A stretch of 64,000 nucleotides of DNA, from the NCBI GenBank assembly GCA_963930655.1, contig OZ005611.1:8935501-8999500 (forward strand). Direction: 5' to 3'. Every line of letters begins with the position of its first letter. The first letter of the stretch is position 1. The translations under genes and the position numbers were made by a program. Shown here piece after piece: positions 49,535 through 62,681 of this stretch. Under the pieces are notes generated by a model that did not search any database, was not told the DNA's origin, and was given only the letters and a program-made list of their open reading frames with translations. The stretch comes from Myrica gale (Eukaryota; Streptophyta; Magnoliopsida; Fagales; Myricaceae).

Positions 49535-51959
49535 ATGGAAGAAGAGGGAATAGGGTTAGTGCTGGCAAGAGCCACAGAACTTCGGTTGAAAATCAGCAAT
49601 TGCATCCACAAGGCAACAACTTCTGCGAGCAATGGCCCAGAACAAGACGGTGGAGACAAAGGAGAAGATGAAGGAGAAGCAGGAGAAGAAGAAATGGAGA
49701 GGCTTTTGAACATTTGCGATGCCCTCGAATCCCTCGAGACCCAGCTCTCTTCCCTGCAGGTTTTGGCCTCAAAACTCCTTTTTTCTTGGTTAGGGTTTTT
49801 CAGTGAAAACCCTAATTTTTCAGCACTTTCTTTTGGAAAGTGCTCTGATTTTGGGACTTAATATGTGTTTGATGATTGTCTTTCTGAGCGTATGTGAAAT
49901 GGGGTTTGAGGATTTCCTGTCGTTTGTCTTGGTGCTAATACTTCTCCCTATGGTGTTCTTGGACGGTACTGGCTTCGGTCTGCGTGAAGAATATGAGAAA
50001 CTCATTAACTGTTCGTTGTCATTTTCTTTTCTCATTAACGAAGATATATGAGCTTTACAATTGATAACCCAAGGCAATGTGGACATGAGGGAAGAGTGTA
50101 CTGTGCTGCTCGGGTTTAAACTTCTGTCAGTGTAGAATGTTGTTCTATTGGCTCCCAGTTGTTTGACGACTGTAGCTCTCATGCTCATGTCAATTATCAT
50201 CTAAGAGTAGATGTGTTTGACATGCTTATTTATGGTAATCTTTTGAAGATCGCATATAGTGTGGAACGTTCCATATATGCTGATAGATCAAATTGGCTTT
50301 GATTCTGGCCATGAGAGTATCATTTCCATGGTCAATAATCATGTCTGATCTTCAGAGCAGAAGTGCTAAGTGTCTAGATGAGGCTCCTTTGGGAAAATGA
50401 TTCCCTACCTCCCCCTAATGGTATTGGAAAAAACTGGAATTTATGACTACACTTGGCAAATAAGATAGTTCATTGCTTTTCAGTTACTCATGTGGTGGAT
50501 AAACGCTGGTGTGTGTGTCTCTCCCAATCAGTATTCTTGCTACTTCGACATATTCTAACACCGACCGTAACAGTCAACACTTAGGATAAGTTTTCCCCGC
50601 AGTGGTATGTAGGAACGTTCAAGGATAGAACAATTAACTATACCAAGTTCAGTAGAGGACATTGAGTATCCACCATTACAGCCTTATGTCCCGCCAGAGT
50701 GTTTGGACATGCCAGTGTTCTGGCTATGAATGCTTAGGATGATAAACTCATTAAGTTAGTATCTATGGCTATGCTTGAAGTCAATTTAAAGTTTTGAGAA
50801 GTATTTGCAAGTGTACTTCTCATCCATTAGCTGCCATAGGTGCTCAACAAAAATTTCATATGTATATAAGCTTGTTAAATATTCAGCACCAGTGATCCCT
50901 GATCCTCCATCTCTTCTAGTCTCTGCTACTGATCACCATCACACAACGCATTAACCAAATTTGTTGCTATAGTAGGAACTCATGATTTATTGCCACCCCT
51001 GAGGAGGCTTTCTGGATACTGGTTCATTTTATACCAACATATGTTCATTATATTGTTTAAGTTGCAATAAAAGCTCATAAGTCTATCACAAAACTTCTAC
51101 CCGTTCTTGGCGGACTTACTGGATCTGGTTCATTTAATTCCAATCTACCTGCACTGCATTGAATCTACATAAAAGTTATCGGAAGTACAACCTGAGACCT
51201 TCATCAGTATGTTGAAGGATTTCTGTAGAATATAAATTAATGCTTTTAATTGATTAATCTCGATAGTTGTTGGGATTTTTAATTGTTCTCTTTGATGCCT
51301 AGACTTTGCAACATCAACAAAGATATGAAAGAGAAGTGGCCCTTGCTGAGATTGAAAATAGCCGGAAGATGTTACTTAATAAGCTCAAGGAGTACAAAGG
51401 GGATGATTTGGAAGTCATACATGAGGCTTCTGCTTTTGCTTGCGAAACAGTAGAGCACAACAGTGATCTCCAGCTTCCTCCATATCCAAGTCGCCCTCCA
51501 ATCTCCCTTTGTATAGAGAATGGCTACCTGCCACAGTTCACTACCTCAGGTAAGACTCTACGTAATGGAACAGTCACCAGTGGCCAAACAAATGAAGTGA
51601 AGAGGAATATCATCGAGTTAGAGAAAAGTCGAGAGCAGACTGGATCCCAAGGTTCAAGGAAAGGGTTGGGGTTTTTATTAGGTACAGCAGGCAAGACGGT
51701 GCTGACTCTTGTTGGCGTGGCATCTCTATTAAGCTTTTCTGGTATTGTGCCAACTTTTGCCAAGAAGGATACCCTTTTCAAGGTTTTGAGTCTGTTTCAG
51801 CAACCAGCAGCTGAGGAAAAGGGGTCTAACACTCCATGTCCACCTGGGAAAGTCCTAGTGATGGAATATGGGGAGGCTCGGTGTCTTGTGAAAGAAAGAG
51901 TTGAAGTACCATTCTCATCAGTTGTGGCAAAACCGGATGTTAACTATGGTTGTGGATAA
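49535..51959 (+). CDS. PDV2: PDV2, plastid division protein
   Basis: PDV2 is a plastid outer-envelope protein that recruits the dynamin DRP5B (ARC5) to the division site and contacts PARC6 across the intermembrane space. Two exons, 49535-49759 and 51303-51959, give 882 nt (293 aa). The N-terminus MEEEGIGLVLARATELRLKI is characteristic of the family. A coiled-coil region follows (ALESLETQLSSLQTLQHQQR, EIENSRKMLLNKLKEYKGDD) on the cytosolic side. One membrane segment lies near residues 225-245 (TVLTLVGVASLLSFSGIVP). The C-terminal tail keeps CPPGKVLVMEYGEARCLVKE and VEVPFSSVVAKPDV, and ends YGCG with the conserved final glycine. A 1.5-kb intron separates the exons, as usual. The acidic linker after residue 30 is shorter than in Arabidopsis. 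Confidence 0.95.
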
Positions 51960-53898
<1,939 letters not shown>

Positions 53899-54286
53899 AT
53901 AGAATTAAACCTATTATAATCTCCTCCCTTAGATTGAACGAAGTTCGGAATAATCCATATGTTTTCCAGCCAGCACGTGTATTTAGGGTTTTTAGGTATT
54001 AATGGCCTGTAAATTTACATGCGTAATGTTCCTTTTGCTTGTGTGCGTGTGCATTTTGGGTCTGTAAGGTGATGGGCAGCAAACCGCCACTAGACGGATG
54101 CCTGGTATGTCCTGCCAATCACTAAAATGAACTTTAATGAAAAAAATAACTTACTTCATACACGCTGTCTGGTTTCTTTATTGCCCTTTGAAACTTATTT
54201 TAATTTAGAACACCGTTGTTTGGTTGCCTCGACGTGCCGTAGAGTCCCTCCACAGATGTCAATATTCCGTCTGAGGGTTTGAAGCA
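53899..54286. other. Short convergent intergenic region
   Basis: This 388-bp gap lies between two convergent genes and should hold both 3' UTRs. No other element is visible. Confidence 0.6.
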
Positions 54287-54697
54287 TCATTGAGGTGCGC
54301 TTGGAAGTCGAACATCATTTCCACTGATCAATTTTGAAATTTTCATTAATGAGTGAGCTCGTTGTGAATGAACAAGTGCAGCATGAGCCTTGACTGCTAG
54401 TTGACATAATTCTTGAAAAGAAAGTGGTACGTGGGATTTAGGGAGTGGAATCAGGAAGTAAATTTGGCCCAGCTGTAGCTCTTCGTTTGCACGGATGTGG
54501 GGCACCTGGGAGTTGATGTACATGGATTCTGAGTTGCAGAGGAAGCAGTTCGGATTCTGGGAGAGGATGTGGCTGGCTTTGACTGGGTGTCTGAATTCTT
54601 GGAGCGTTCCATCCAAGTGAATTAGCTTGGATGTGAACGGCCAGTTTAGGGCTATCGCATCTTTCCTTGTATATTCAGAAGATGCACAGATACCCAT
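54287..54697 (-). CDS. DUF4228 (PADRE) domain protein
   Basis: DUF4228/PADRE proteins are small plant proteins often induced by pathogens and abiotic stress; their molecular activity is unknown. The gene is a single exon of 136 codons. The N-terminus MGICASSEYTRKD has Gly2 and Cys4, a likely N-myristoylation and palmitoylation site, so membrane attachment is inferred. The domain shows HLDGTLQEFRHPVKASHILS, NCFLCNSESMYINSQVP, and LQLGQIYFLIPLPKSHVPLS with a downstream LCQLAVKAHAAL helix, all typical of the family. A TATA-like TATATATATC lies about 175 bp upstream on the minus strand at 54871-54880. Confidence 0.92.
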   Translation of the reverse strand: MGICASSEYTRKDAIALNWPFTSKLIHLDGTLQEFRHPVKASHILSQNPNCFLCNSESMYINSQVPHIRANEELQLGQIYFLIPLPKSHVPLSFQELCQLAVKAHAALVHSQRAHSLMKISKLISGNDVRLPSAPQ

Positions 54698-56521
54698 ATC
54701 TGCTCTGTATCAGATGGAGATCGAGCAAGAGCGAGAAAGGCCGAGAGAGGAGGGACGTTGCCTCTGGGGATTAGGAACGGGGACGATTGTGTGAATTTGT
54801 GAAACGTGGGAAAGGAAGAGTAGCTAGGAAGCTTGCTTTAATTTGTGTGGGTTGAATGTGTGGTGTTTGTGATATATATAGGCCAGAAAAAGCGACACAT
54901 GATAAGGATATCGTGCTTGCTTTTGGCTGGGGAGAAAGAAAGAAAGAAAAGGATATCACCACATACAGATTGGCTATCAAACTGTATATTTTAAATTAGT
55001 TAGGCCGAATCATGAAAGGGTTTAGATTTTATTATTTTACTGCCTGCGATACACACAAATCATTAACGTCTTCTTTCTAGCTATGATAAATTTCGAAAAA
55101 AAATTCCATTGTCGGGAGCCATTATTACTCAAAGTAGAAGCTGTTGTAGCGGCGACGGGTTCCTATTCAACTCCTTAATCATGAAATCAGTAATACACTG
55201 TCAGATACAACACGACAAGATGCATGTTGAAATATACTCGTATTTTTAGTCAAATTTCTTCCAAAACCCTCCGGCAAAATTTTATTTGCACTTCTTTGTT
55301 GGCCTAAAGTATGGACATCTTGAGGAATGGTAATGACTCCTTCCTCACGAGAAAACAGTTGACTTTTCCCAGCATGGTAACAATTAAACGCAAATTAATA
55401 CCTCCTATTTTTACTTCTTTTGAGTACTAAAAGTGAAAATTAAGAGGATGTTTGTTTTGACAAGTATTTTAGGATATACATAAATCCAACAAATTTACAA
55501 ACCGAACATATTTAAACATGAATTATTTTTCAAGTTTGCCCTGCCTATGAGGTTTGCAAATTACTAACATAGCTTCCGTGAGATATATAATCAAGGAAGA
55601 GCAAAATGGGGTTTATAAAAAAATCATTCAACACTCAATCAATGATGTTAATTGCAGCGTATGCGAATTGACGAAAAAGCCCTCACTGTCTATTTTCACA
55701 TTGAATTGTTGTTGGGGCAAATTTGGAATTTCATCCAACTCAATTTGACAACAACAGTGTAGATTTCTCCCACTCCCCCTTGATGTGAAATGAGAATCTG
55801 TGCGCAATCGTACTCCAAGGGCAGGATGAGTAGACAAGTGGCTGAAAAAATCAAACTCTTGCGTGAAGGAAGATTGAACGGAGTACCGAAGCTTGAAGGT
55901 TTTGAGAGGAGGAGGAGAAGGCGACCTGTATAATCGGACCAGCGCACCACAACCAGCCAAAATCGGGCTTCCTCTAGTGGCTGCAACACTGCAACCAGGT
56001 GAGTTGTTTTCACCTCTGCACGCCTCTCTATGTCTCGATCTCCCTCTATCTCTGCTCTTTTACATTTTCTCATTGCCATACATATATGGATTACTGAATA
56101 AAACTGTAATGTTTTATTTCTGAAAATTTTTCGAGAAAGAGAGAGAGAGAGGGGTGGGACAAAGAGTCGAAGAAAAAGAAAGAGAGGCTTGACGTTATCT
56201 TGTAAAAGTTTTGGTACGATAATACGTGAGGCAGAAGGGAGCGATTGGGGTGAAGGCCAACGTGTGCCTAGCGTGTTTGGAGCGCAATATTCCTTCTTTA
56301 GGTCTTGAGCGAGGGATAGAGTGTGAGGTTCATGGCTGATGGAGCTACGTGGGCTGGGTTTTCAACTGGGATTGCGTTTTAGCTAATGGGTTCTTTGTGC
56401 AGAGTGTGAGAAAAAAGAAAAACATGCAATCCAATGAAATAACAGTGTTCCGAGAAACTTGGAACTCTAATGTACCATGAACAAAAACTCAAATTCTTTT
56501 GTTTGTTTTTTGGATTATATG
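54698..56521. other. Intergenic, one doubtful minus-strand frame
   Basis: The first 300 bases are the DUF4228 promoter region. A minus-strand frame at 55960-55628 (MAGCGALVRLYRSPSPPPLK, 110 codons) has a transit-peptide-like start and a C-terminal half of ordinary composition, but I recognise no family and see no continuation. It could be a gene remnant cut off by later insertions. The remainder shows nothing. Confidence 0.4.
54871..54880 (-). promoter_or_regulatory. TATA-like box of the DUF4228 gene
   Basis: On the minus strand the sequence is TATATATATC, about 175 bp upstream of the ATG at 54697. Position and sequence fit a core promoter, but AT-rich DNA is common here. Confidence 0.4.
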
Positions 56522-58302
56522 TGTAATACAAAAAAAAATTGAAAAGTCAAAAGTTAAAGCGGTGCGGAGGGATAAGTCATTAACCCTTCCGCAGCATCCA
56601 TTTGAAAATTGGACCTAAAAACGTTCAGTTTTCAATGCCGAATGTTTAAATCTTCAAAATTTGATTTCTTTTCAAATTTTGAACGGATTTACGTCATTTT
56701 CAAATTGATTTAGAGATTTTAAGTATGAATCTAGGTTATTTGCGAAATTTCCACCGAATATTGGAGTTTTCTCTAATTTGAAGCTCTTTCTCTCTCTCTA
56801 CCACGAAATTCTCTTTCTCTTACCTTTGGATACGCGATTTGCAGGAGTTGGGTGATTTTTGGAGGTAAGTTTGTTTTAATCTTGGTTTTGAAATGTATTT
56901 CTTTGGATTGATTTGTGTTATGTCATTTTATAGATGACGTTGGAATGTCGTTCTTCACGTATTAGGCAATTTTTCTTCTATTTCGTCGGCGCATTTGGGT
57001 GAGTTTTTCTCCAAGTTTCTATCTTTGATGGAGTTTTAGATTTGAGATTTCTAGATTTCTCAAATTAGTTTTTTGTTGTTGTTGTGAGGTAATTAAAGGT
57101 GGTTTTGAGGAATTTCGCCGTTGTGGAAATATCGTATTCTTATAGAGCTATTGGAATTCAAGTGTGGTTGTTACTGGAATTTTATTATTAAATTTACATT
57201 GGAAATGTGTGAGGATTGAGATGAAGAGATGACTGATGTTTTAAATAGATTTTAGCTGTTGATTGTCTCTTCAGCAATTCTTTGTGAAATCTTTAGCTTC
57301 AGTTAAGCGTTGAGGTAAGTGACTTACCAATGAGATTTTATTCCTCTAAAATTTTGTGGAATCTAAGTGCACGAAATGTTTAATTATTCTGTGAGATGAA
57401 ATTAATTTAAAAATGTCTTTGTGCGAGATTAAATCTCTTGTCATTGGTGAAATAGATTTTTAAAACGTGCACTATTTTTATAAAGTTTTGATTCATTAAA
57501 TGGGAAAAATGTACAAATTTTTGATAAAGATGAAATGATTTAGATTTCATGAATTTGTTTGAAATATCAAACTTGAAATGTTGGGTTGTTGGAATATATT
57601 TATTTTGTGAGCATACTGTGAAAATTGTCCTTACGATGACGATATATTTTTGTGGTCTGTGTGGCCAATTTGATACTCCTCGTGGTATTTGGAGGTCTTT
57701 GTGGCCTGGAGGTCTGTGTGACCTAATATTTGGAGGTCTTTATGGCCTAGATGTCTATGTGACCATTGGTGATTTCCCCTATATTGTGCGGCCTTGGATA
57801 TTTTGTTACAAACTTGTATTTTGGATTCGGTATGACTCAAGGAGTTTTATTTTTGGATTTTGGTTATTGTGGTAAAATTGTCTTTTTCCCCTACCCCATT
57901 GACTTGCTACTTACTGAGCTAGTTGTAGCTCATCACTTATTTCTTATCTTTCAGATTTAGAGGTTGGTGGCAGCGAGTAATAGAATATCACGAGTTATAG
58001 TTTCGAAGATTAGTTGCAAGATGCAGAATATTTGAATAAAGAGTCATCTGAAGACTTTAGTAATAATTGTTCTATTTCGGAGATTTTAGTAGTTTTATTG
58101 TTTATTTGGGAAATTGTTTATTGAGACTCTTGTTAAGAGAAATATTTAAGGATTTATGTTTTTAGTAGTGCTCTGACTAAACTGTTGGGATTCATTTTGA
58201 TTATTGAAGATGAAATAGAGATTTTTATGAGTTATTTTCTTGGTTGAGATGATATTTTAAGCGGTATTCTATCCATTTAGACTTTTGGGTCGGTGCGTTA
58301 CA
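56522..58302. mobile_element. Solo LTR, probably Ty3-gypsy type
   Basis: The segment begins TGTAATAC and ends GTGCGTTACA, so TGTAA and TTACA form the short inverted ends of an LTR. It is flanked by ATATG at 56517-56521 and GTATG at 58303-58307, a 5-bp duplication with one mismatch. The inside is non-coding. It has a run of CTCTCTCTCT near 56792 and GGAGGTCTGTGTGACC-type repeats near 57650-57765, plus GAGCTAGTTGTAGCTCATCA near 57917. These are features I associate with gypsy LTRs. No primer-binding site follows the right end, so the internal region is gone. The length is 1781 bp. Confidence 0.65.
57651..57773. repeat. Short imperfect tandem repeats inside the LTR
   Basis: Words of the type GTGGTCTGTGTGGCC, GGAGGTCTTTGTGGCC, GGAGGTCTGTGTGACC, GGAGGTCTTTATGGCC and GATGTCTATGTGACC follow each other with small spacers. 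The unit is about 16-40 bp. Confidence 0.65.
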
Positions 58303-58307
58303 GTATG

Positions 58308-58707
58308 GGTTAATTTGATTGGAACCAAGTTAATTTATTCTACCCTGCTTTGTGTTACATTGTAATGAGGCTGGTTTAATTCTAATGTTGGAACTTCATC
58401 ATGACATGTTGTGTTGTATTCAGTTTTTTGTTACAGTAAGGTGATCCATAAGTCTTTGTTCCTGATTACCAGGAGATCATTGAAGAGGACGTAGACGACG
58501 CGACCAACTTTGGTGAGGCTTCGGGAAGTTATGAGTAGACGTTCGACCTAGCTAGTTTTGCCATAATGAGTGCAAAACATGATGAAATCACGGGGTCAAA
58601 TGGGCGGACTGAACGAACTAGTTGATTACGGGAGTTTACGAACATGTTTGGTTTGTGTGGACGATAGTTTTATCATTTCAGTAAATTTGTCCATGATAAT
58701 ATTTTTA
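58308..58707. other. Gap between solo LTR and AT-rich array
   Basis: No firm gene. A possible exon-like stretch follows the CAG at 58470-58472: GAGATCATTGAAGAGGACGT, reading EIIEEDVDDATNFGEASG before a stop at about 58536-58538. It has no recognised family. Confidence 0.35.
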
Positions 58708-58894
58708 ATAAATAAACATCAACATTTGTATCACAATAAAAATAGAAAATAAAAGGGACAAATAAATATAATAATATTATAAATAAAGATAATAAAAAGG
58801 ATTTTTGGAATTATAATAATATTATAAATAAATATCAACATTTGTATCACAATAAAAAAATAGAAAATAAAAGGGATTTTCAGAATTATAATAA

Positions 58895-59287
58895 GGGAAA
58901 TTTGCTTTTTAGTCCTTAGGTTTTTGGCCCTTTTTAATTTTAGTCCTTAACTTTCAACCTTCAAAATTTTAGTCCTTGAACTTTCATCTCTGTAAAATTT
59001 AGTCCTTTCGTCAGTCTGCCGTCAATTTTTGTACCGGTCGACCGCCAATTTTGAAGCGGTCGACCGGATATATGTTTTGAAAGTGAGCGGTCGACCGGTA
59101 CATGTAGCGGTCGTCCGCTTCATATACCGGTCGACCAGTACAAATTTGATGACAAACTGACTGCAGACTGACGGAAGGACTAAATTTTACAAAGATGAAA
59201 GTTCAAGGACTAAAATTTTGACCCTCTAAAATTCATGACTAAAAATGAAAAAGGGTTAAAACCTAAGGACTAAAAAGCAAATTTCCC
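58895..59287. mobile_element. Mutator-like MITE, perfect 9-bp target duplication
   Basis: The ends are GGGAAATTTGCTTTTTAGTC and its complement ...AAAAGCAAATTTCCC, extending to over 100 bp per arm (both arms contain CTTTCATC and AGTCCTTTCGTCAGTC). The flanks are TTATAATAA at 58886-58894 and 59288-59296, a perfect 9-bp duplication. The centre has five copies of ACCGGTCGACC or GCGGTCGACC words. It is 393 bp and non-coding. Confidence 0.93.
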
Positions 59288-59378
59288 TTATAATAAATAT
59301 TATAAATAAACATCAACATTTTTATCACAATAAAAATAAAAATAAAAAGATTTTTCGGAATTACAATAAATATTATAA

Positions 59379-59900
59379 GGGGTAAACTCATAGTTAGCCC
59401 CCTATGTTTGGGCAAAAATCATAGTTAGCCCCATATTTTTGAATCCAACAATTTGATACCCATAACTTTCAAAATCTATCAATCTTCGCCCCCTGTCTAA
59501 ATTAGACGTTAAATCAGACGGAAAAGTATAAAAAATGACCAAAATGCCCCTCCAAAATAAAATTACTAAAAAAATAAAAAATTCATTAAAAATAAAAAAT
59601 GATATTTTTTCAAAAATTAATATTTTTTAAATAAAACTATATTGAAACTCTATTTCAATAATATATTTATTTTAATTTATTTCTTAAATTTAAATTTTAT
59701 TTTATTTTATTTTAAATTTTAGCTTTGGAGGGGCATTTCGGTCATTTTGCATGAATTTCCGTCGGACTTAACACCTGATTTAGACGGGGGGCTAAGTTTG
59801 ATAGGTTGTGAAAGTTATGAGTCTCAAATTGTTGGATTGAAAAATAGGGAGCTAACTTGATTTTTGCCCAAACATAGGGGGCTAACTATGAGTTTACCCC
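59379..59900. mobile_element. Second Mutator-like MITE, perfect 9-bp target duplication
   Basis: The ends are GGGGTAAACTCATAGTTAGC and the complement GCTAACTATGAGTTTACCCC. Both arms extend about 200 bp inwards and include CCCTATGTTTGGGC and AATTTGA/TTGGATT-type words. The flanks are ATATTATAA at 59370-59378 and 59901-59909, a perfect 9-bp duplication. The centre is AT-rich. It is 522 bp, non-coding, and from a different family than the MITE at 58895-59287. Confidence 0.93.
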
Positions 59901-59945
59901 ATATTATAAATAAACATCAATATACATATTATTTTATATTTTATC

Positions 59946-62138
59946 TTCTACAAAAATCTCAATAAAGGTAATCTACAAACAATAACCTTAAAAATCATCA
60001 TTATTTTTTTCACACCCATTAATAAAAGACAACAACTTCTACACAAACACAAATAAAACTCAACATCACCTAAAAATTTTAAAAACACTTTAAATTCTAA
60101 AAATCTCACCAAAATCAAACTCTTCTAACTCTAAATAGCCATGCCTGCTAGAAATCCGCAACTATGGTGGCTACTTGATATAAAAGGTAGACTAGGAGCT
60201 AGGACAGAGACAAAAGACGAAGTCTTAGGCCATGTTTGTTTAAGTTTTCAAAAAGTTTTCAAAAACTTATCACTCACATTTTCACCAATCCTAATAATTT
60301 TTTTTATCAATTTTTATACTTTTTCACCAACCCCAATAATTTTTTATAAATTTCAACAATTTTTAACTAACTTTTCACCAATCCCAAAAGAATCTATATT
60401 ACTTCTAAAAAATACAAAAATAAAATTTTTTTTGAGAACTAAACCAAATATAACCTTAGGTCGCAGGAAATAGAATCCTTAGATTAGTATTTTATGTACT
60501 AAAAAACATAAAAATAAAAATTATTTTGAGAACTAAACCAAATATAACCTTAGGTCGCAGGAAATAGAATCCTTATATTAGTATTTTATGTATATACTGC
60601 TGTTTTAGGGAATTTTATTTCTTGAAGCTATCAAATGAATTACGGCATCGGTTTTACAATCATTTCTTTATTACGTATTTAACCAATATATAGCAAAGGA
60701 AGAGACAAATCAATCAGAGCTTAATTAGGTCGGAAATTTCTACTCGTTTTCATGGTCTGTACAGGTGATCACAAACTTCCACGTACACCTTATTTTCGTC
60801 GAAACCACGCTGGCCGTGGTATTTGTGGCGTGTCCGATTATGTTCATACGAAACCTCGAGCTTGGAAAACTTTAGTCTTCATCACGTGTTAATTACACGT
60901 CTGCGCTTTCGCGGACACATCCAATTTCCCAAGTCTGATATAATATACAGAGCTAGGCCAGTAGGCCACTAGGAACGTATCGTGCAACACGTACTCATTG
61001 ACCTCAGGCTCAGTAACTCGTTCTTCTGTCTCTTGCAGTCTTCTTTCTGATAACCTTTTCATATACCTATTTTAAATGAAGTTTCGGATACTCGTTCCTT
61101 ATATGGAAAAGTTGCCAAAAAAAAGTACCCGAAATCTTTCCGTATTTCCTGACGGGTGGCGGCGTTGAATGGTTTTTTTTCTTGGGGGGGGGGGGGGGGG
61201 GGGGGCTTCCATAAATGCATCCAGTGGACTGCCGGAACTAATATTAAAATTTGAGGGTGTCAAATTTTAAAAGAAAAAAAAATTAATATAAAAAATTGTT
61301 TTAAAATTATAATATTAAAAATTAAGGATTAAAAGAATTAAAAATATTGAAATATATGTACAATATTATGTACTACGACTCAGAGGTGACAATTGGATCC
61401 TACGACTTTGCATCTTCTGAAAATGTTGCAAAATGACTTCGAACTTCAACAACAATATCATTCGGACTAAAACAAAACCTAGAAGGAAGAGGGGGAGGGT
61501 TTAACATAGTTATTTTTTTCTTGATTATCCCCCAAAAATCAAATCCTTGCAAGTTGCACCGAAAAGAAAAATGTGAAAAATTGACCCTAAAGATCAATTC
61601 TTAGCTAGCTTTGCCCCTGCATCCAGTCAATAGTACAGATTATTGGAGGAACAGGATTAGAGGAATCAAATAATTCTGATCAATATATATATAGCTAGTG
61701 ATCATCACCCTTAACGTCAAGGTAGTAGTACCCTTTATTTTTTGGGCCCTTTTACTTTTTGTTTCTTTTCGTACAAAGAAACATCTGGAATATTCCACCA
61801 ATTGCAAGTGATTTATGTTGTCCAAGTAGTTGGAAGCATTGTAAGTACTTGTGAGAATGAGAAAAGGCAAATATGAACTTGATTCTGACAGCTTGTACAC
61901 TTCATCCTGACTCATTCCCGTTTCCACTTCCAGCTATTCTGGATTAAAAAAATTCCTTGCAATTCTCTTCTTTAATACGTCTGTAGAATGTACCATATAG
62001 CCCAATATTGTTATTTTGCTTTAACTATACAATCGGTAACCTAAAGTCTCATCGCAATAAAGCATTTGCTTTAAATTTTAAAAGGGGGGAGTAGAAAAGA
62101 ACTAAATTGACCATGTAATTACAACCTTGTATAGCTTC
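59946..62138. other. Intergenic, simple repeats only
   Basis: A 104-bp direct duplication occurs near 60400-60610 (GAGAACTAAACCAAATATAA at 60434 and 60538). Sequence upstream of it contains TTTTCACCAA repeats. A poly(G) run of 22 bases lies at 61184-61205. No gene could be supported. Confidence 0.55.
61184..61205. repeat. Poly(G) run of 22 bases
   Basis: An uninterrupted G run follows TTTTTTTTCTT and precedes CTTCCATAAATGCATCC. Its length in the assembly may be inexact. Confidence 0.75.
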
Positions 62139-62400
62139 TTTTTTTTTTTTAAGTCAAAACAGCAAGGTTTCATTAAGATTAAGGAGGTTTGAAAACTATA
62201 AATACATGCTCTAAAGAGTGTCAGACCGTCCGGGAGACGGTGGACCAACAAGCAAAGAGATCAAACTGTCTTACAAAACCCAGCCCAAAAGAACTGGTAG
62301 AGACTCATAAAGAGTGGAAAGCCCATAAAGGACAACAAGTTGAGACGGCTAGCAGAAAAGGAAATGGGATCCAAAGAGGCCTTACATCAAGGTAAAATGT
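62139..62400 (-). mobile_element. Probable truncated LINE 3' end
   Basis: On the minus strand the sequence ...AATGAAACCTTGCTGTTTTG is followed by ACTT and 12 A (T run at 62139-62150), the usual look of a plant LINE 3' end. The upstream part (62165-62395) is richer in GC than its surroundings. The 5' limit and target duplication could not be found. Confidence 0.45.
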
Positions 62401-62681
62401 AGAAGGTGGGCTATTCAGACAAACACCAACTAATCTCACTCTTTGGATGAGTAAGACGCATTTTATCATTTTGGTCCTTAGAGACAGAAATAGACAGTGA
62501 AATGGATAAATGGGCCTGTCAGCTTTGAACCCAATGGGCTAAATGGATGCACAATGACCCAAAAGTTGAGAGTTCAAGATGGGCATTGTAATCGGACATG
62601 TTTTGGAAATGTATTTGGGCCCAATTTGGCCCAGCCTCATTAGGCTCTCTCACCACTAGCCGGTGTAAAATCTTAAACGAC

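Larger units (their letters stand above)
58708..59945. repeat. AT-rich repeat array with four copies, two interrupted by MITEs
   Basis: The core AAATAAACATCAACATTTGT (or close variants) followed by ATCACAATAAAAA occurs at about 58710, 58826, 59304 and 59907. Between copies 2 and 3 and between copies 3 and 4 sit two separate MITEs. Without them the units would be about 70-115 bp apart. Confidence 0.75.
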
